Source of the DNA: Cucumis sativus
Taxonomy: Eukaryota > Streptophyta > Magnoliopsida > Cucurbitales > Cucurbitaceae
Assembly: GCF_000004075.3 (NCBI RefSeq)
Contig: NC_026657.2
Span: 32,846,732 to 32,910,731, forward strand
Direction of reading: 5' to 3'
Length of the DNA stretch: 64,000 bases
The translations under genes were made by a program, and so were the position numbers. The number at the start of each line of letters is the position of its first letter. The stretch's first letter is position 1. The notes below the pieces were generated by a model, which saw only the letters and a list, made by a program, of their open reading frames with translations, had not been told where the DNA came from and did not search any database. Of this stretch, positions 35,664 through 47,806 are shown one piece after another.

Positions 35664-37489
35664 GTCAAATCTCGCAAGTAATGTTTAGGGTTTTTGATTT
35701 TGGTTGTGAAGATCCTTCTAGGGTGTTCGGTTTTCTTTTCATGAGTTCTGTATAGGATTAGCAAATGGAATATTACGTTCATAACTGTTCTTCTGCTGGA
35801 TCCATGTTCATTGGAGTAATCTGTTTCATTCTGGTTTGTTCGTTTTCTTCCAATGTTTAGTTTTAGCCCTTTTCCTTTAATCAGTTTCTTCACTATTCAA
35901 ATCCTTGTTTTCAATTTTCTTCTCCATTTTGAATATGTTCTTGAATACAAGTTTTGTTCATCGCCATTTAACACTAAAATGGACGTTTTAGTCTGCTTCC
36001 ATTTCGGTTTTGTCTAAACTAAAAGGTTTATAACAAACAATAATACGTTTTCTTCTTTCTTTCAGAAATTTACATTTACTGTTCTTAGTAATCCATCATA
36101 ATTTAATGAATTGAACGTTCTTGTTTATTTTATATTTGAATCCAACCATGTGTGGGATGGGAAATTTGACATTTGGAAGAAGATATATTTACTACAGTTT
36201 GAACATTGTTGATATTGGTATATATTTATGAACATGAACATACATTTTTGTTTGAAAATATTTATTTATCAATTCTTGAATGCAGTTATGGATTTAGTAA
36301 TTTGCATCATGAGATTTCTCCTTGAAATAATCAAAATAGCTTAAATAGCCAAATACGTATTTTTCTCATTGATAAAATTGATAATAACAAACTTTAGGTA
36401 AAATACAATTAATACAACTTTTAGCCAAAACAACTAAACCTAAACTTTAAGGTAAACTTTTTATAAAGATAATTACGTGACATTTTTAAAAATAGTAAAA
36501 TAAATTAAAATATTTACAAATTTTTATAAATATAATAATGAGATGATGCATCTAAAATTAATAATTAAATTATAGAAAAATGTAGACTTTTCAAATGACC
36601 ACAATAAGTCTATAAATAAGTTATTTTCTATTCGGTTAAAAAACACACCTTTTCATTATCGGTTAAAAAACACATATTTTCATTATCGGTTAAAAACACA
36701 TCTTTTCATTATCCATAATCATGTTTCATTATCAGTTAAAAAAACACATCTTTTCATTATCCATAATCACGATTGGTTGATGCACAAAGTTTTTGAGACA
36801 GCTACTCTCAAAACTAAAACTCAAGCTATCTATAAATATATAAGTTTAAGCTTAGATCTATAAATATATGAGTTTCTATTTGTTGTGATGACAATATTGA
36901 GAACCTAATTTGATGACAATATTAATAACATAAATTATCATAAGTTATAAATATTTTTTTTTGTAAAAACTACTCTGTTTTAAAATTTATCCTATAATTA
37001 AAACCAAAATAATTATTGTCAAGTAGAATTTTTTTTTTATAAATTTTCATATTTTCTTTATTTTTCTCATCTTCTCGTTCATTCTATTGAGATTTTTTCT
37101 TATATCTAAACAATCATTTAAGAAGAATAATTACATAAAATATTTTTACATCGTTAAAAAACTATATCATTTTCTACACGATCGAATATTATTCATGTAT
37201 ACTATGATCGTTTAGAAATAATTACAAGGCGATTAATTAATTGTCGGTTGACGGGTGTTTTTTTTTTTTTTTTGGTATTAAAAATTATTCAATACAAAAT
37301 TGTTAATTTTCAGAAAAGTAAGTAGGAAAGAAAGGACTATTTATTCAAAATATTTAAAAACTCTTTGCAAATTAATTAAAATGAAAATGAAAACAGAAAG
37401 CAAGTAAATGTGACTTAGTTCAAGTAATTAAGTATTTAAAAATATTTGAAGATGAAATGTACAATAATTTTCCGATGGGTTTTTGAGTC
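35664..37489. other. Spacer between exonuclease copies A and B
   Basis: 3' UTR of copy A, then AT-rich DNA. Contains the minisatellite described at 36631 and, at about 36481-36530, an AT-rich motif that recurs near 56701-56750. A T-run is at about 37260-37274. No gene recognised. Confidence 0.5.
36631..36770. repeat. Short tandem repeat, about 27-bp unit
   Basis: About four to five imperfect units of the form cggttaaaaaacacatnttttcattat, 26-28 bases each, with one unit interrupted by ccataatcatgtttcattat. Located about 0.9 kb upstream of exonuclease copy B. No coding potential. Confidence 0.75.
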
Positions 37490-37497
37490 TATAAATA
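37490..37497 (+). promoter_or_regulatory. TATA box of exonuclease copy B
   Basis: TATAAATA about 140 bases before the preferred ATG at 37636. This predicts a leader of about 110 bases. Confidence 0.5.
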
Positions 37498-37635
37498 TTA
37501 GGAATTCGAATACAAAACTCGTGGAGTCAGCCTTGAAAGAAAGAGAAACACATAATATCATTTCCTTCTTTCGTCTCCATCAACCTCTCTAATTTCTTGA
37601 TCTACCAAAACCCTCCGCCATTAATTTCGCTCGCC

Positions 37636-38271
37636 ATGCCTATTCTTCTTAACATCACAGACCTCCACATCCCTTACTACACCCACGACTACTACGATAT
37701 CACTATCGACGACGATGAAATCCTCACTCTCCGCACTGCCTCCATCGACGTGGTCAACTTTTGGGTCGCCACCATCCTTGAAGTCAATAACCGCCGCATC
37801 CGCCCTCTCATCGTCGGTCTCGACATCGAGTGGCGTCCTTACTTTGGCCCTAAACCCAACCCCGTCGCCACTTTACAGCTCTGCGTTGGCCACCGCTGCC
37901 TCATCTTCCAACTCCTCTACTGCCCGGCTGCCCCTCAGGCTTTGGTCAATTTCTTGTTCGACTCATCCTGCACTTTCGTCGGCGTCGGAATCCACCAGGA
38001 CGTTCAAAAGCTTTACCATGAGTACGGTCTGACTGTCTCCAACGTTGTGGATCTTAGGGATTTGGCTGTTAATAAGTTGGGGAGAACTTACCTGAGGTAT
38101 GCCGGACTGAAGAGTCTGTGGAGGGAGGTTCTTGGAAGGGAGATTGAGAAGCCGAAATATATAACTCTGAGTAACTGGGATTCTGTATGGCTGAATTATG
38201 CTCAGATACTCTATGCTACTATTGATGCATTTATTTCGTTTGAAATTGGAAGGAGTCTCATGAATCTTTGA
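37636..38271 (+). CDS. Werner-type 3'-5' exonuclease domain protein, copy B
   Basis: Intronless, 211 aa from the ATG at 37636, chosen because MPILLNITDL..YTHDYYDI aligns with the N-terminus of copy A. An upstream in-frame ATG at 37597 would add 13 residues. Exo I is GLDIEWRP (Asp63, Glu65), Exo II is FVGVGIHQDVQKL (Asp122) and Exo III is ILYATIDAF (Tyr193, Asp197), all intact. It lies 2 kb downstream of copy A on the same strand, clearly similar in protein sequence along its length but diverged, so it is an older tandem duplicate. The first bases after the coding end form a 7-bp tandem repeat (tgaatct, 38261-38300) that overlaps the stop codon, so the 3' end of the coding region lies in simple sequence. 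Function as for copy A; the individual role is unknown. Confidence 0.9.
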   Translation: MPILLNITDLHIPYYTHDYYDITIDDDEILTLRTASIDVVNFWVATILEVNNRRIRPLIVGLDIEWRPYFGPKPNPVATLQLCVGHRCLIFQLLYCPAAPQALVNFLFDSSCTFVGVGIHQDVQKLYHEYGLTVSNVVDLRDLAVNKLGRTYLRYAGLKSLWREVLGREIEKPKYITLSNWDSVWLNYAQILYATIDAFISFEIGRSLMNL

Positions 38272-41200
38272 ATCTTGAATCTTGAATCTTGAATCTTGAA
38301 AGGAGTAGATTCTTGTTAGGTGTTTTGATGATGAAATCAGGGTTTGGGATACTTTTGCCATTCTTTTCATGGCTGTTTGTGTTCTGTATTTTGATTGATT
38401 CAGTTTATGATAGTTTGTTTGTTTGAGCTGCTTTTGCAAAAGTCTTTTGTTTGTTTTTTGTTCGTCAATTTCAAAACTAATCATCATTAGGAAACGTTTA
38501 AGAACAATAATAATAATGTTGTTATATCTAAACTTAAATGCATTTATATCCTATATCCCTCCTCTCATCTTTAATGATCTTATTTAATTAGTTCAATAAA
38601 CATCTTGTTTCATTTTAATCAAATCTTTGTTAATTATTTCTACTGTTGAGAATTTGAATGGGGTTATTTTTCAAACAAAACCCAATGAGAAATTTTCAAT
38701 TTAGTTTCCTAGTTTTGGAAGAATCTACACATTTGGTTTCCCTCAACCTTGTTGGAAAGTCTTTTTTCTTTTGTTTTATGGTTTATCTCTTGATTGTTTT
38801 TTTCATTTTAAAAAAAAATCACTAAAAGCCAACTTGTCATATCCATGAGGGACAAAAAAAAAAAAAAAGTTAAATATACAATAGATAGTAACTTGGAATG
38901 TGTTTTCTTAATAGTTATTGACAAGAATAGAGAGTGAATACTAAGAGGCCTATCACCCCTTATCTTCACTTGATATTGGGCACACCTCTTATTCCTAATC
39001 ACCATGATCACCTACGCTCTTGCACCATGCTTCTTCGGGAAAGCTACTCAAGCCATAACTATTCAATCGCATAATAAAGCCGTGTACTCAATATTTCAAG
39101 CAAGTAGTATATTAGGTTTACGATATATTTTGCTCCACATCACCACATGAAAAATGGAAGTTATTAAAGATGGGTATTTTTAGAAACAATTTAATAATTT
39201 AAATATAATTAAAGTAGACAAAGTTCTTACCTTAGGTACGTATTTAAGTTGTATTATGTTAGTTATGGAAGAAAATGATTCGATTATTATTTTAACCTTA
39301 TCAAAATCAAAGAAAGAAAAATCTTTCAAATTGGTAAACTAGAGATTACAAGTTTAGAAAAATTGGTTTACCAATAACAAGGGGTGGAAGCCCAATTTCC
39401 CAGTCGTGTCAATAACTTCAAAGTTCTTCATTTCAGTAGACAATTTTCCCCATGGTGTGGATTAGTTTGTTGGAAAGAGAGATGGATGTATATCTTCAAT
39501 AGAATCGTGTGGATTAGCTTGTTAGGATTGGGTAAAGTTAGGAACAATATATTTACATACATCTATTATCTATTATAATTATTTTTTCATAAATTTCATA
39601 TTTACCAGGTTGAATTTCAATTATTGCAGGGCAATTTTTCAACTCTTTCTCTTCTTCTTTAAAATTATTTTCTTCAAGAATTTCTTCTTTTTTTCGTCTA
39701 TCGTTTTCAAACCGTCTCTTCTAGATGTAAGATCTAAACAATATTAATACAATATTTAAAATGATAGTAGAATTTTAACGATCGTGTATCAATATCGATT
39801 AGACCTAAACAGAGATAAATCACGATTAGTAGTAATAGATCATTTAACAAAATTGTTTAGACTAGATACAAACATACACGATTGTTTCATTTTGATACAA
39901 GAATGTTTAAACATGTACAAAACCGTATATTATACTTGGTACAGGATGTTTAGATTGAGTATTTTTTTTATTTCATGTTTTTTTCTTTTTCAAAATAATT
40001 CTATATTGTAAATATTTTTTATATAATGTAATTTTACATTACAATCGTTTAAAAATCGTTTATTATTCACTTAAATATAATGTAATTTTACAAAAAAAAA
40101 TATATATCATTCACAATTTTTATTAAGTTAAAACTTAGTTATCTGTAACATTTGATGTAAGATACAATTTTTTTTTTTAATAAACAACAATTAACATAAA
40201 TTAAATTGGTTTAGTGTGGGAAGGAGTTAAGATATTAAATAGCCAATTGTACGGGTGATCAATTCTAACGTTCGTCGCTCTGTATCCTAAATTATCGCCA
40301 ATTCTAGGATTGATGAAATCCTAAATTAATAAGCACACGTATTAAAATAAAATTAACTCCTTTTTAGTAATGGAATTATTTAAAAGTTGTATTACTAACA
40401 AAATTTCAAACAAAATTGTCCAACCCAATATGTATACCTTAGTGAACGTATAAATACAGAATTATTTTGAACCAATTATTAGTCTACACCGACCAAATGA
40501 TTTTATGAGATCTCATCAACGTAATGCACTCAACCCACTGCTGAAAATTGCTCGGTGTAAGATTGCAATATGTGATAATGGGCTTCAAAGTTTCAAACAA
40601 ACAGAATAATCAATAATCACCAAGATTGCAAAATCACCCGCGTTCGTAATTTCTTATGAAAGAAGTAAACTAGGGTTAATCTTCTTCTTGAAATATTATT
40701 GTTAAATTAGTTAGGAAAAAAAGACTATGGATCGATATTGTAAATGATTGTGTGTGGGTGTGTTGTTTTATTTTTGCTTAATCCCCGAATATATTTGGAC
40801 TTTTTTCTATCGTATGGGTTGAACTGGGAATTAAACATAATTATAATTTTGGTAAATTTATCATAATTTAGTGAGAGTAGACAAATAAATGTATTTCCAA
40901 AAAGGAAGAGGAAAGAAGGAGGAGAAAAATAATCAACGTGAAATAATAGGGTAGCACCCCCCCACCCCCATGCCACGTCATCACCAATGGGGAATTGGAA
41001 TTGGAATTGCTTGTTTTCCTTCCTTTCTAGTCGGTTACGTAAGTTTCAACATTTGAATCTTTCGTCTCCCCCTAAACCCAAAAGAAGAAACTGCTTCTAC
41101 TACTCACTTCTTTCAAACTCTCCGTTTTCCTCTTCTTTCCCTCTCTTTCCCTCTCTCCATCTCCATTCTATTTCTCACTCTTTTTCTCATATCCTTCTCT

Positions 41201-41315
41201 CTTCACTTCCTTCAATCACTCCATCCCTTGATTCTACCTTCCTCTCTGATTATGTAGGGTTTTTTTTTTTTTTCTTTTTTTTCTTTCTGTTTGCTTACTG
41301 GACAAGAAAGCTAGT
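38272..41315. other. Spacer upstream of the MED15-like gene
   Basis: 3' UTR of copy B, then about 2.7 kb of AT-rich DNA with no gene recognised. The region 39700-40150 carries repeated cgatt/gtttag-type words also seen near 31560 and 37170 and may be an old repeat. A pyrimidine-rich leader of the MED15-like gene lies at about 41030-41300, including a T-run of about 17. Confidence 0.45.
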
Positions 41316-44300
41316 ATGGCTACTCCAACTGATTGGAGGACGGAAATAACTCAAGAAACTAGACAGCAAATTGTTCGTTCAATGTAATATTTCCTAAACT
41401 TGTACTCTGCTTTATTTATTTATTTATTTTAGACTTTTTAAGTGCTGCTTATTGATGTTTGATTACGATTACTTTGTTGCCTTTTTTTTTTCTAATTTCG
41501 TTGTTGAATTGAAAATTTCGTGCATTATTGCTTGAGTTTTACTCGATTTCCATTGATTTCTTGAATTATGAATTTGTGGATTTTATTGATAATAGTATGA
41601 TATTGCAGATATATGATGTTGAAGGAACAGCCTTCTGAGTTGAATGTGAAACTAATTAGTGACCGTGCGAGGAAACATGAGATGAACTTGTTTAGTACTG
41701 CCAAATCTAAGGTATTATTAGTGAATTTTTCAATGTTTTCTAATATGAAACTGATGTTTTTCGTGCATTTGTGTTTTATTGTGTACTTTCCAATATTTGT
41801 GATCTAATCTGCTTATGCTTCTCAGGAAGAATATTTGTCTACTGGAACTGGAAAGATGATTAAGAGAGAAAATCACCAGGGGAGTTCAAGCGGTCAAGCA
41901 GTAGTGGTTTATCCGCAATATCATCAGCCAGCAGAGGCTAAGTCACTTTTGCTGCAACATATTCAGCGAACGCCACAGCTACATAGACAACATCCAAATG
42001 TGAGACAGGCACATCAACAATTTGCGATGCAGAATCAAAGCGGTGCTAGTCCACAAAATACATCAAATTCACAGTGCAGACCCCAGGGTTTCCCGAGACA
42101 AGATACTGGAATTCATCTGTCCTCAGAAATGTTCACGCAACATCCTAACTTTGTGAACTTGACCACTCAAGTTAAAAAGGTATTGAATTGTGTCTAGATG
42201 TGTAAATGGGCAGTTTGCTGGTACATCTAAATTAGATATATTGTGTTATGAAATTGAAACTGTATGTAACATAACAGGAAGTGGATAGCGAAGGTTTTAT
42301 GGCCTCCAAATCCTCCGAGCAGCGTAAGCAACACTCCATGAGTGGAGCTTCTGCAGGTAAGTTTTTGTAGATGCTAAGCTTCAAATCACCTGCGATGATA
42401 ATAACAACTAGCAGGAAATCTGGGAGGAAACTATTGTATTGGATTCAAACAATACTACAAAGTAGTCCGGAAACTATTGTATTGGATTCAATCAATACTA
42501 CAAAGTAGTCTGGAAACTATTGTATTGGATTCAATCAATACTACAAAATAGTCCCGAAACTATTGTATTGTATTCAATCAATACTACAAAATAGTTCTTC
42601 AAGCCAAATAAGAGGGCTGTACTCTCCCCAATGAACACAGGTTCATACAAAACACATAAACAAATAAGATAACCAACCCTAACTAACATGTTGTCCATGT
42701 AGAATTTCCCTTTTTACCCCTCCTCTTATACACGGGTAATGGGTGGGCTAGTAGAGTTCCTATTTTCAAACACTATAATTTTTAGCCATATATAGATTGT
42801 GGATTTAATTTTAACAACTTGTATCTTTCATTTGCCTTTTGAATTTATGATGTTTTTAAGAAAGTGTTTAGATTCTTTTGTTTCTTAAAGTTCTTGTATT
42901 CTAAGAAATATATTTTTCTGTCACTTTTCTACTTGGCTTTTGATAGCTACGTTTGAAAAACAAAATACAATCTTTCTGGAAATTATTTTTTGATAAACTT
43001 TTTGAGAAATGTGTATTTGTGCAAACGAAATTATATGTTTTACCTCTAAAAATGAGAGCCGGCAAAATCATTATATAGTGAAGATGGATACTCTGCCTGC
43101 ATGACTTATGTTTAGAAACATGGAGCTCAATCTACTTTATTAGCGAATATTTGGAACCATTACTGCGGTAGTCTGCTTATTTTTCTTTTTGTTACATAGA
43201 TCCAGAAAGAATTCCAAATTCAGAAGTTTGGCATGATGCTGCTTTTGCTGAGGTAATTTTTAGTTATGAATATGAGTGAAAAATGGGAAAGGAGGTGGAA
43301 AAATATTGGCAGCCGTTGAAGATGACCAGGGTAAGAGTAACAAGGAAGAGAAAGGGAAAGAGAAATAGAAAAGAAAAAAAACAAATCAAGAAGACATTAT
43401 ATATATATTAATAAAGTGTTAAAGCCACCTTTTCCTTGCCAGATGGAACAGCTCAAGAAGACGTTCTTGCCTTATTTTATTAAGGCATATGAACCCTTTC
43501 GAAAGGTAATAAACTGACTTTAAATAAGTACTTCAGGGGAAACCATATTCATTGATCTTTATCCGACTTATCTCATGAAACTCTCTTCTGTCATATTTCT
43601 TATTATCCTTAAACTCTCTTCTGTCACATTTCTTAACGGTTCTTAATTTTGTAGGTTGTACACCAAGAGGGCCTACACAGGAGAGGGCTTGGGAAGACAA
43701 TCGAAAGAATTCTGAGGTTTTTCCAATCGTCTAAGGAGAAAATCATTGCTTCTTACACCAAGGAGAAGTTTATTCGATGTTTGCAATATATTGAGCAAAG
43801 TGGGAACACAATTAAGAGCAATATCAATGTTGTTAATAAGCCGTCGTCCCTACATGATGGCCAGCCTGGCCTTAGTGGATCTCGCATAAACCATCCAGTT
43901 CAGCAAAGTGGTGATAATGTGAAACTCCATTGTCAATCAGTGATCCGAACTACAACTGGCTCTGGTAGTTCTTCCGTAGCACCACAAGAAATAGGATCCA
44001 TAAGGTCAAAATTACATCCCCAATGGATTCATGGTTCAGGAAACACTCCATTTACTTATAGATCAGGAATCTCTTTGAATCCTCATTTGAACTCAAACTT
44101 TTCCCATGTTGCTGAGCGACCTCGTCCAACAAATCCTTGTACTTATCCATTGCATGGAAGAGCTTCTCCACCTCCATCTTCCTCTATAGTTGGACTTGAA
44201 AAAATCTCTCCAAATGTTACTTACCATTCAAGTTCGAACTTTCATTTCCGTCCACATTGTAACCCATATCAGTTACTTCATTCCAAAGCAGAAATGATCG

Positions 44301-45476
44301 CTGAACCTACTAGTCTTGGAATCAATGGGCAACTGTCAACGTATCAGGCTCATAATCGCTTACTTAAAGCGGTAAGTCTATGCAAGAATATCAAATGAAA
44401 TGCATATTTCAAATATCAACTACTGACAGGAATGTGTTTGCATTTGTCCAATTATTTCAAATATCAACTGACAGAATGTGTTTGCATTTGTCCAATCTAT
44501 TGGATTTCTCTAGGATGATAATTTCATTCTTCTTTTCCTTTGGCACTTACAATTAGTTTATTATGAGACATAACAAAATATGCAGGTTGGGTCATCATCA
44601 GAGGAAGCACTCAGAGCAGCTGTGTCGGGAATAACTTCAGTTGGGTATATGGAAGACGCGATAATAGATCCCCAGTGTCGTGCAAAGGTAACAAATTTAA
44701 GGTTGATAGACGGATTTGGTTCCTCAAATAATATGAAGCGCAAAATAAACGCAATGGCCTTAAACAACATACCATCGCCTAGCAGTGAGATTCTTGGATC
44801 TGAAGAAACAGTTACATCAAGAACAAAGAAACTCAAGAAACTGGTATGGCATCATCTTTATCTAGTCTCGTTGGAACTGTATTTCTATGCATTTTTCTTA
44901 CAAATTTTCATTTCTCTACTGACAATCATGCAGTCTGATTCTTCCCTCTTAGAAGAAATGAGAAACATAAACAAGCAGTTCATCGAAACAGTCTTGGAAC
45001 TAGATTTGGACGAGAACCTCAATCAACGATTAGCCAATGCGGGTACGGTTCTTCGATACTCCTATAGTGCTGTAAGTGATGGTACAAATTCTGTGAAACT
45101 GCCCGTGCTTACTATGAAGCTGCTTGTACCTCTTGATTATCCTGAAGACTATCCCGTATTTCTAAGCAAATTCGACTTGTCCTCCAGGTAACGACTGACT
45201 CTTGTATATGAGTAGTTTTCTTGTACCTTTCACTGAAGTTCTTTCATACATTTCTATAGCAACGTGGACGAAGAAAGTAGAAACCTGTCGAACGGTGCAA
45301 TATCGATGTTACGTGCATTCCTTCGCACTGCTCCGGAATGTGTGTCTCTTGAAGATTATGCAAGGGCATGGGATGAATGTGCTCGCTCTGTGCTATCTGA
45401 GTATGTTCGACGTGCGGGTGGGGGAAGCTTCAGTGCTCGATATGGGTCTTGGGAGGACTCTGTTGTCGCCGCCTAA
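41316..45476 (+). CDS. Mediator tail subunit 15-like protein (short MED15 form)
   Basis: Ten exons: 41316-41383, 41609-41711, 41826-42179, 42278-42356, 43200-43252, 43443-43505, 43655-44371, 44586-44843, 44934-45187 and 45260-45476, giving 721 aa. The N-terminal KIX domain (about 5-75) begins DWRTEITQETRQQIVRSI and runs to KEEYLSTGTGKMIKRE, as in plant MED15. A Gln/His-rich stretch follows, then LPYFIKAYEPFRKVVHQEG...RILRFFQSSKEKI, a Ser/Pro-rich middle, and the conserved C-terminus: VSGITSVGYMEDAI, the MKLLVPLDYPEDYPV block, and AWDECARSVLSEY...GGSFSARYGSWEDSVVAA. MED15 binds activators through KIX and joins them to Mediator and RNA polymerase II. Canonical MED15a is about 1300 aa, so this is a short form lacking most of the Gln-rich centre; the splice phases are consistent, which argues against decay. 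Intron 4 holds a minisatellite. Confidence 0.88.
42427..42598. repeat. 43-bp tandem repeat, four units, in MED15-like intron 4
   Basis: Four near-identical units starting gaaactattgtattggatt at 42427, 42470, 42513 and 42556, differing by a few bases each. They lie in the 843-base intron between exons 4 and 5. The sequence just to the right (to about 42780) looks like repeat-derived DNA, and the array may have grown from the end of an old transposon; that origin is a guess. Confidence 0.9.
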
Positions 45477-47161
45477 CCCCTCCCTTTATTTTGAACCAAA
45501 TCTATATACTATATGATCACCATGTAGTTCTTTTTTACAAATTTGCTATCTTTCTATTGTAGATTTAAGATTTAGTTGTAGTAAGAGATTGTTTTTTTTT
45601 TTTGGCAATTTTGCTATCTTTCCATTGTAGATTTAAAACGTTGTTGAAGTAAAGTTGTGAAAAAGGATCAAAGGTTCCTTGTTGGAGTATTTTTAATTTA
45701 CTTCTAAACATAAATTATTTATATATAACTAAATATTTTTTTAAAAAAAAAACAACTATATTATTACCCATTCAAATAATTAATTTTTATTTAATAGATG
45801 TTGAATATATCATATTAGTGTTATACATGTACACATTCTTTCCAAAAACATAGGTACACATTTGCAAAATACCTTACTTAGGGTTGTATCGTCATAGCTC
45901 GATCTTGACACCATCTTGGCAAACTAAATTAGAATCATAGTCTTCTGATTCATCTAATATACCAATCAAGCAATAATTTTAAAAAAAAAAATAGATAAAA
46001 AGGAAAACACTCATTAACCATTTAGATAAATTTGAATCTGTTTTCTGATATTGGATGCTGATGTTCTGCAGCAACCAATTAGAATTGTCATTGGTGTAGG
46101 CATGCAGCAGTGGTAGACTAAACAATCGGGAGATTTGCTCTTTGAAGATGTGGAGTGTTCTCTGCCTGTCTCCTCCGGGTCGTCATGTGCATTAAAGAGG
46201 AGATAATGAAGTCTTCATCATGCATGTCTCCTCTAGGGTTTATGGGCTTATATTTTAAGCTTATTTAGTAACTATAGTAACGTTATTTACGGCTAATTAT
46301 TGGTTAAAATAGCAAACTTTTCTAATGATCGATTTTAATGTCCACCTTTAGTGACTATTTTAGTGAAGACAATGGTAGAACCGGTACTTTATGTAAGAGC
46401 ACAAGTTCATATATACGGATATAATTTTAGACGTCTCAAACTAATATTCACATCATCTAATATCACTATAGATCACCAATATACTAAAGCGATCAAGTTA
46501 TTTATTGTTTAAATCTATGATATTTGATTGAATTAAAAAAAAAAAACAAATTGCAAAAACCACTTCAGAGTTGTAAATATATTTTTAAACTTTGGAAATT
46601 AAAATTTAGGATGGATCCATCCAACTTACCATATTCTCTAGATTATATTGATTGTATAAGTTTTAAAATTCAATTTCTTTTTATTTTATTCTATTTAGGT
46701 AAATTCCTCTAACATAAAACATATTTGAATAATAACATAAATACTCACTTGTTCCATTGAATCATGTATTTAAGTTGAAAATTCTTTTTGCATTATCTTA
46801 GCCTTAGGGATCACTTATACTTAAAAAAAACCATCATTTCTAGATTATTAAAGCTTTTGTACAATATGATGGAGTTAGAAAGTTGTATATCAATTATATG
46901 AACTTTCATCCATGTTCAATATAGTTTACATACTAATCACAAACCATTTGATCTCCACCACAGTAAATTCTAAAATTGAGATCCAAGTTTGGTAAAGTAA
47001 AGAGCAAATTATCATCCAATCCATCCAAATTTCCACGAAGTTTTGATTTGCAAAGAAAAACACCATAGCCAAGCTAAGAACACATCCATCAAGCAGCCAA
47101 AACAAACAAATAACCCTTAAACCTTAAAAAAAGAAGAAAGAAAAATCCCCAAATTCCCCTT
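45477..47161. other. Spacer between MED15-like gene and exonuclease copy C
   Basis: 3' UTR of the MED15-like gene to about 45680. The remainder is AT-rich with no gene recognised. The right end (about 46900-47161) is the 3' UTR side of copy C on the minus strand. Confidence 0.45.
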
Positions 47162-47791
47162 TCAATAGGATGCAGATTGCAAAAACTTTCCAATCTCAAA
47201 CGAGAAAAACGCATCAATACAAGCATACTTCACCTGATTAAGCGTAAGCCATTCTTGATCCCATCTACTCATCGTCACACTCTTCGGTTTATGAATCTCT
47301 TTCCCCAACACTTCTTTCCCCAATCTCTTCAACCCCGCATTTTTCAATTCTCCTCTTCCCGTTACACTCTCAGCCAAATCCCTCAGATCCATTCTCTTCC
47401 CCACTTTCAATCCGTAGTCACAGTTTAGCTTTTCCGCATCTTCGTCGATTCCCACTCCTACGAATGTGAATGATTCGTTTTCCAAAAACTCGAACAGAGA
47501 TTTAGGGATCTCTGGCATGTGAAGCAATTGCAAGATCAGGCAGCGGCGGCCGATGCAGAGTTGTAAGGTGGCAACAGGATTGTCGTAGGAGCGATTGTTA
47601 GGGCGCCATTCGATGTCGAGGCCGACGAGGAGAGGTGGAGTTTGAATGGCGAGGGTTTGTGAAATCCAACCGTCTACCATGGATGGTGAAGTGGTGAGAA
47701 GAGTGAGAATTGGCTCGTCAGTGTCGAAGGTTATGTCGAAGTAATTGTGGGAATCTGAGGGAACTTCATGGTCAACAATGGTGATCGCCAT
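47162..47791 (-). CDS. Werner-type 3'-5' exonuclease domain protein, copy C
   Basis: Intronless, minus strand, 209 aa from the ATG at 47791; an in-frame ATG at 47806 would add five residues. The later start is preferred because MAITIVDHEVPSDSHNYFDI aligns with the starts of copies A and B. Exo I is GLDIEWRP (Asp59, Glu61), Exo II is FVGVGIDEDAEKL (Asp118) and Exo III is VKYACIDAF (Tyr189, Asp193), so the DEDDy set is complete. It shares the PSMVDGWIS and NPVATLQLCIGRRCLI blocks with copy A. It lies 9 kb from copy B on the opposite strand, with the MED15-like gene between, so a simple tandem array was disturbed by inversion or this copy arose by a separate duplication. The 8-bp repeat at 48023-48070 is in its upstream region. 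Confidence 0.9.
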   Translation of the reverse strand: MAITIVDHEVPSDSHNYFDITFDTDEPILTLLTTSPSMVDGWISQTLAIQTPPLLVGLDIEWRPNNRSYDNPVATLQLCIGRRCLILQLLHMPEIPKSLFEFLENESFTFVGVGIDEDAEKLNCDYGLKVGKRMDLRDLAESVTGRGELKNAGLKRLGKEVLGKEIHKPKSVTMSRWDQEWLTLNQVKYACIDAFFSFEIGKFLQSASY

Positions 47792-47806
47792 TGCTGAGAA
47801 CTTCAA

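Noticed and set aside
42600-42780. LTR-like sequence beside the 43-bp repeat in the MED15-like intron
   Set aside because: Resemblance rests on composition and a few words only; no clear ends.
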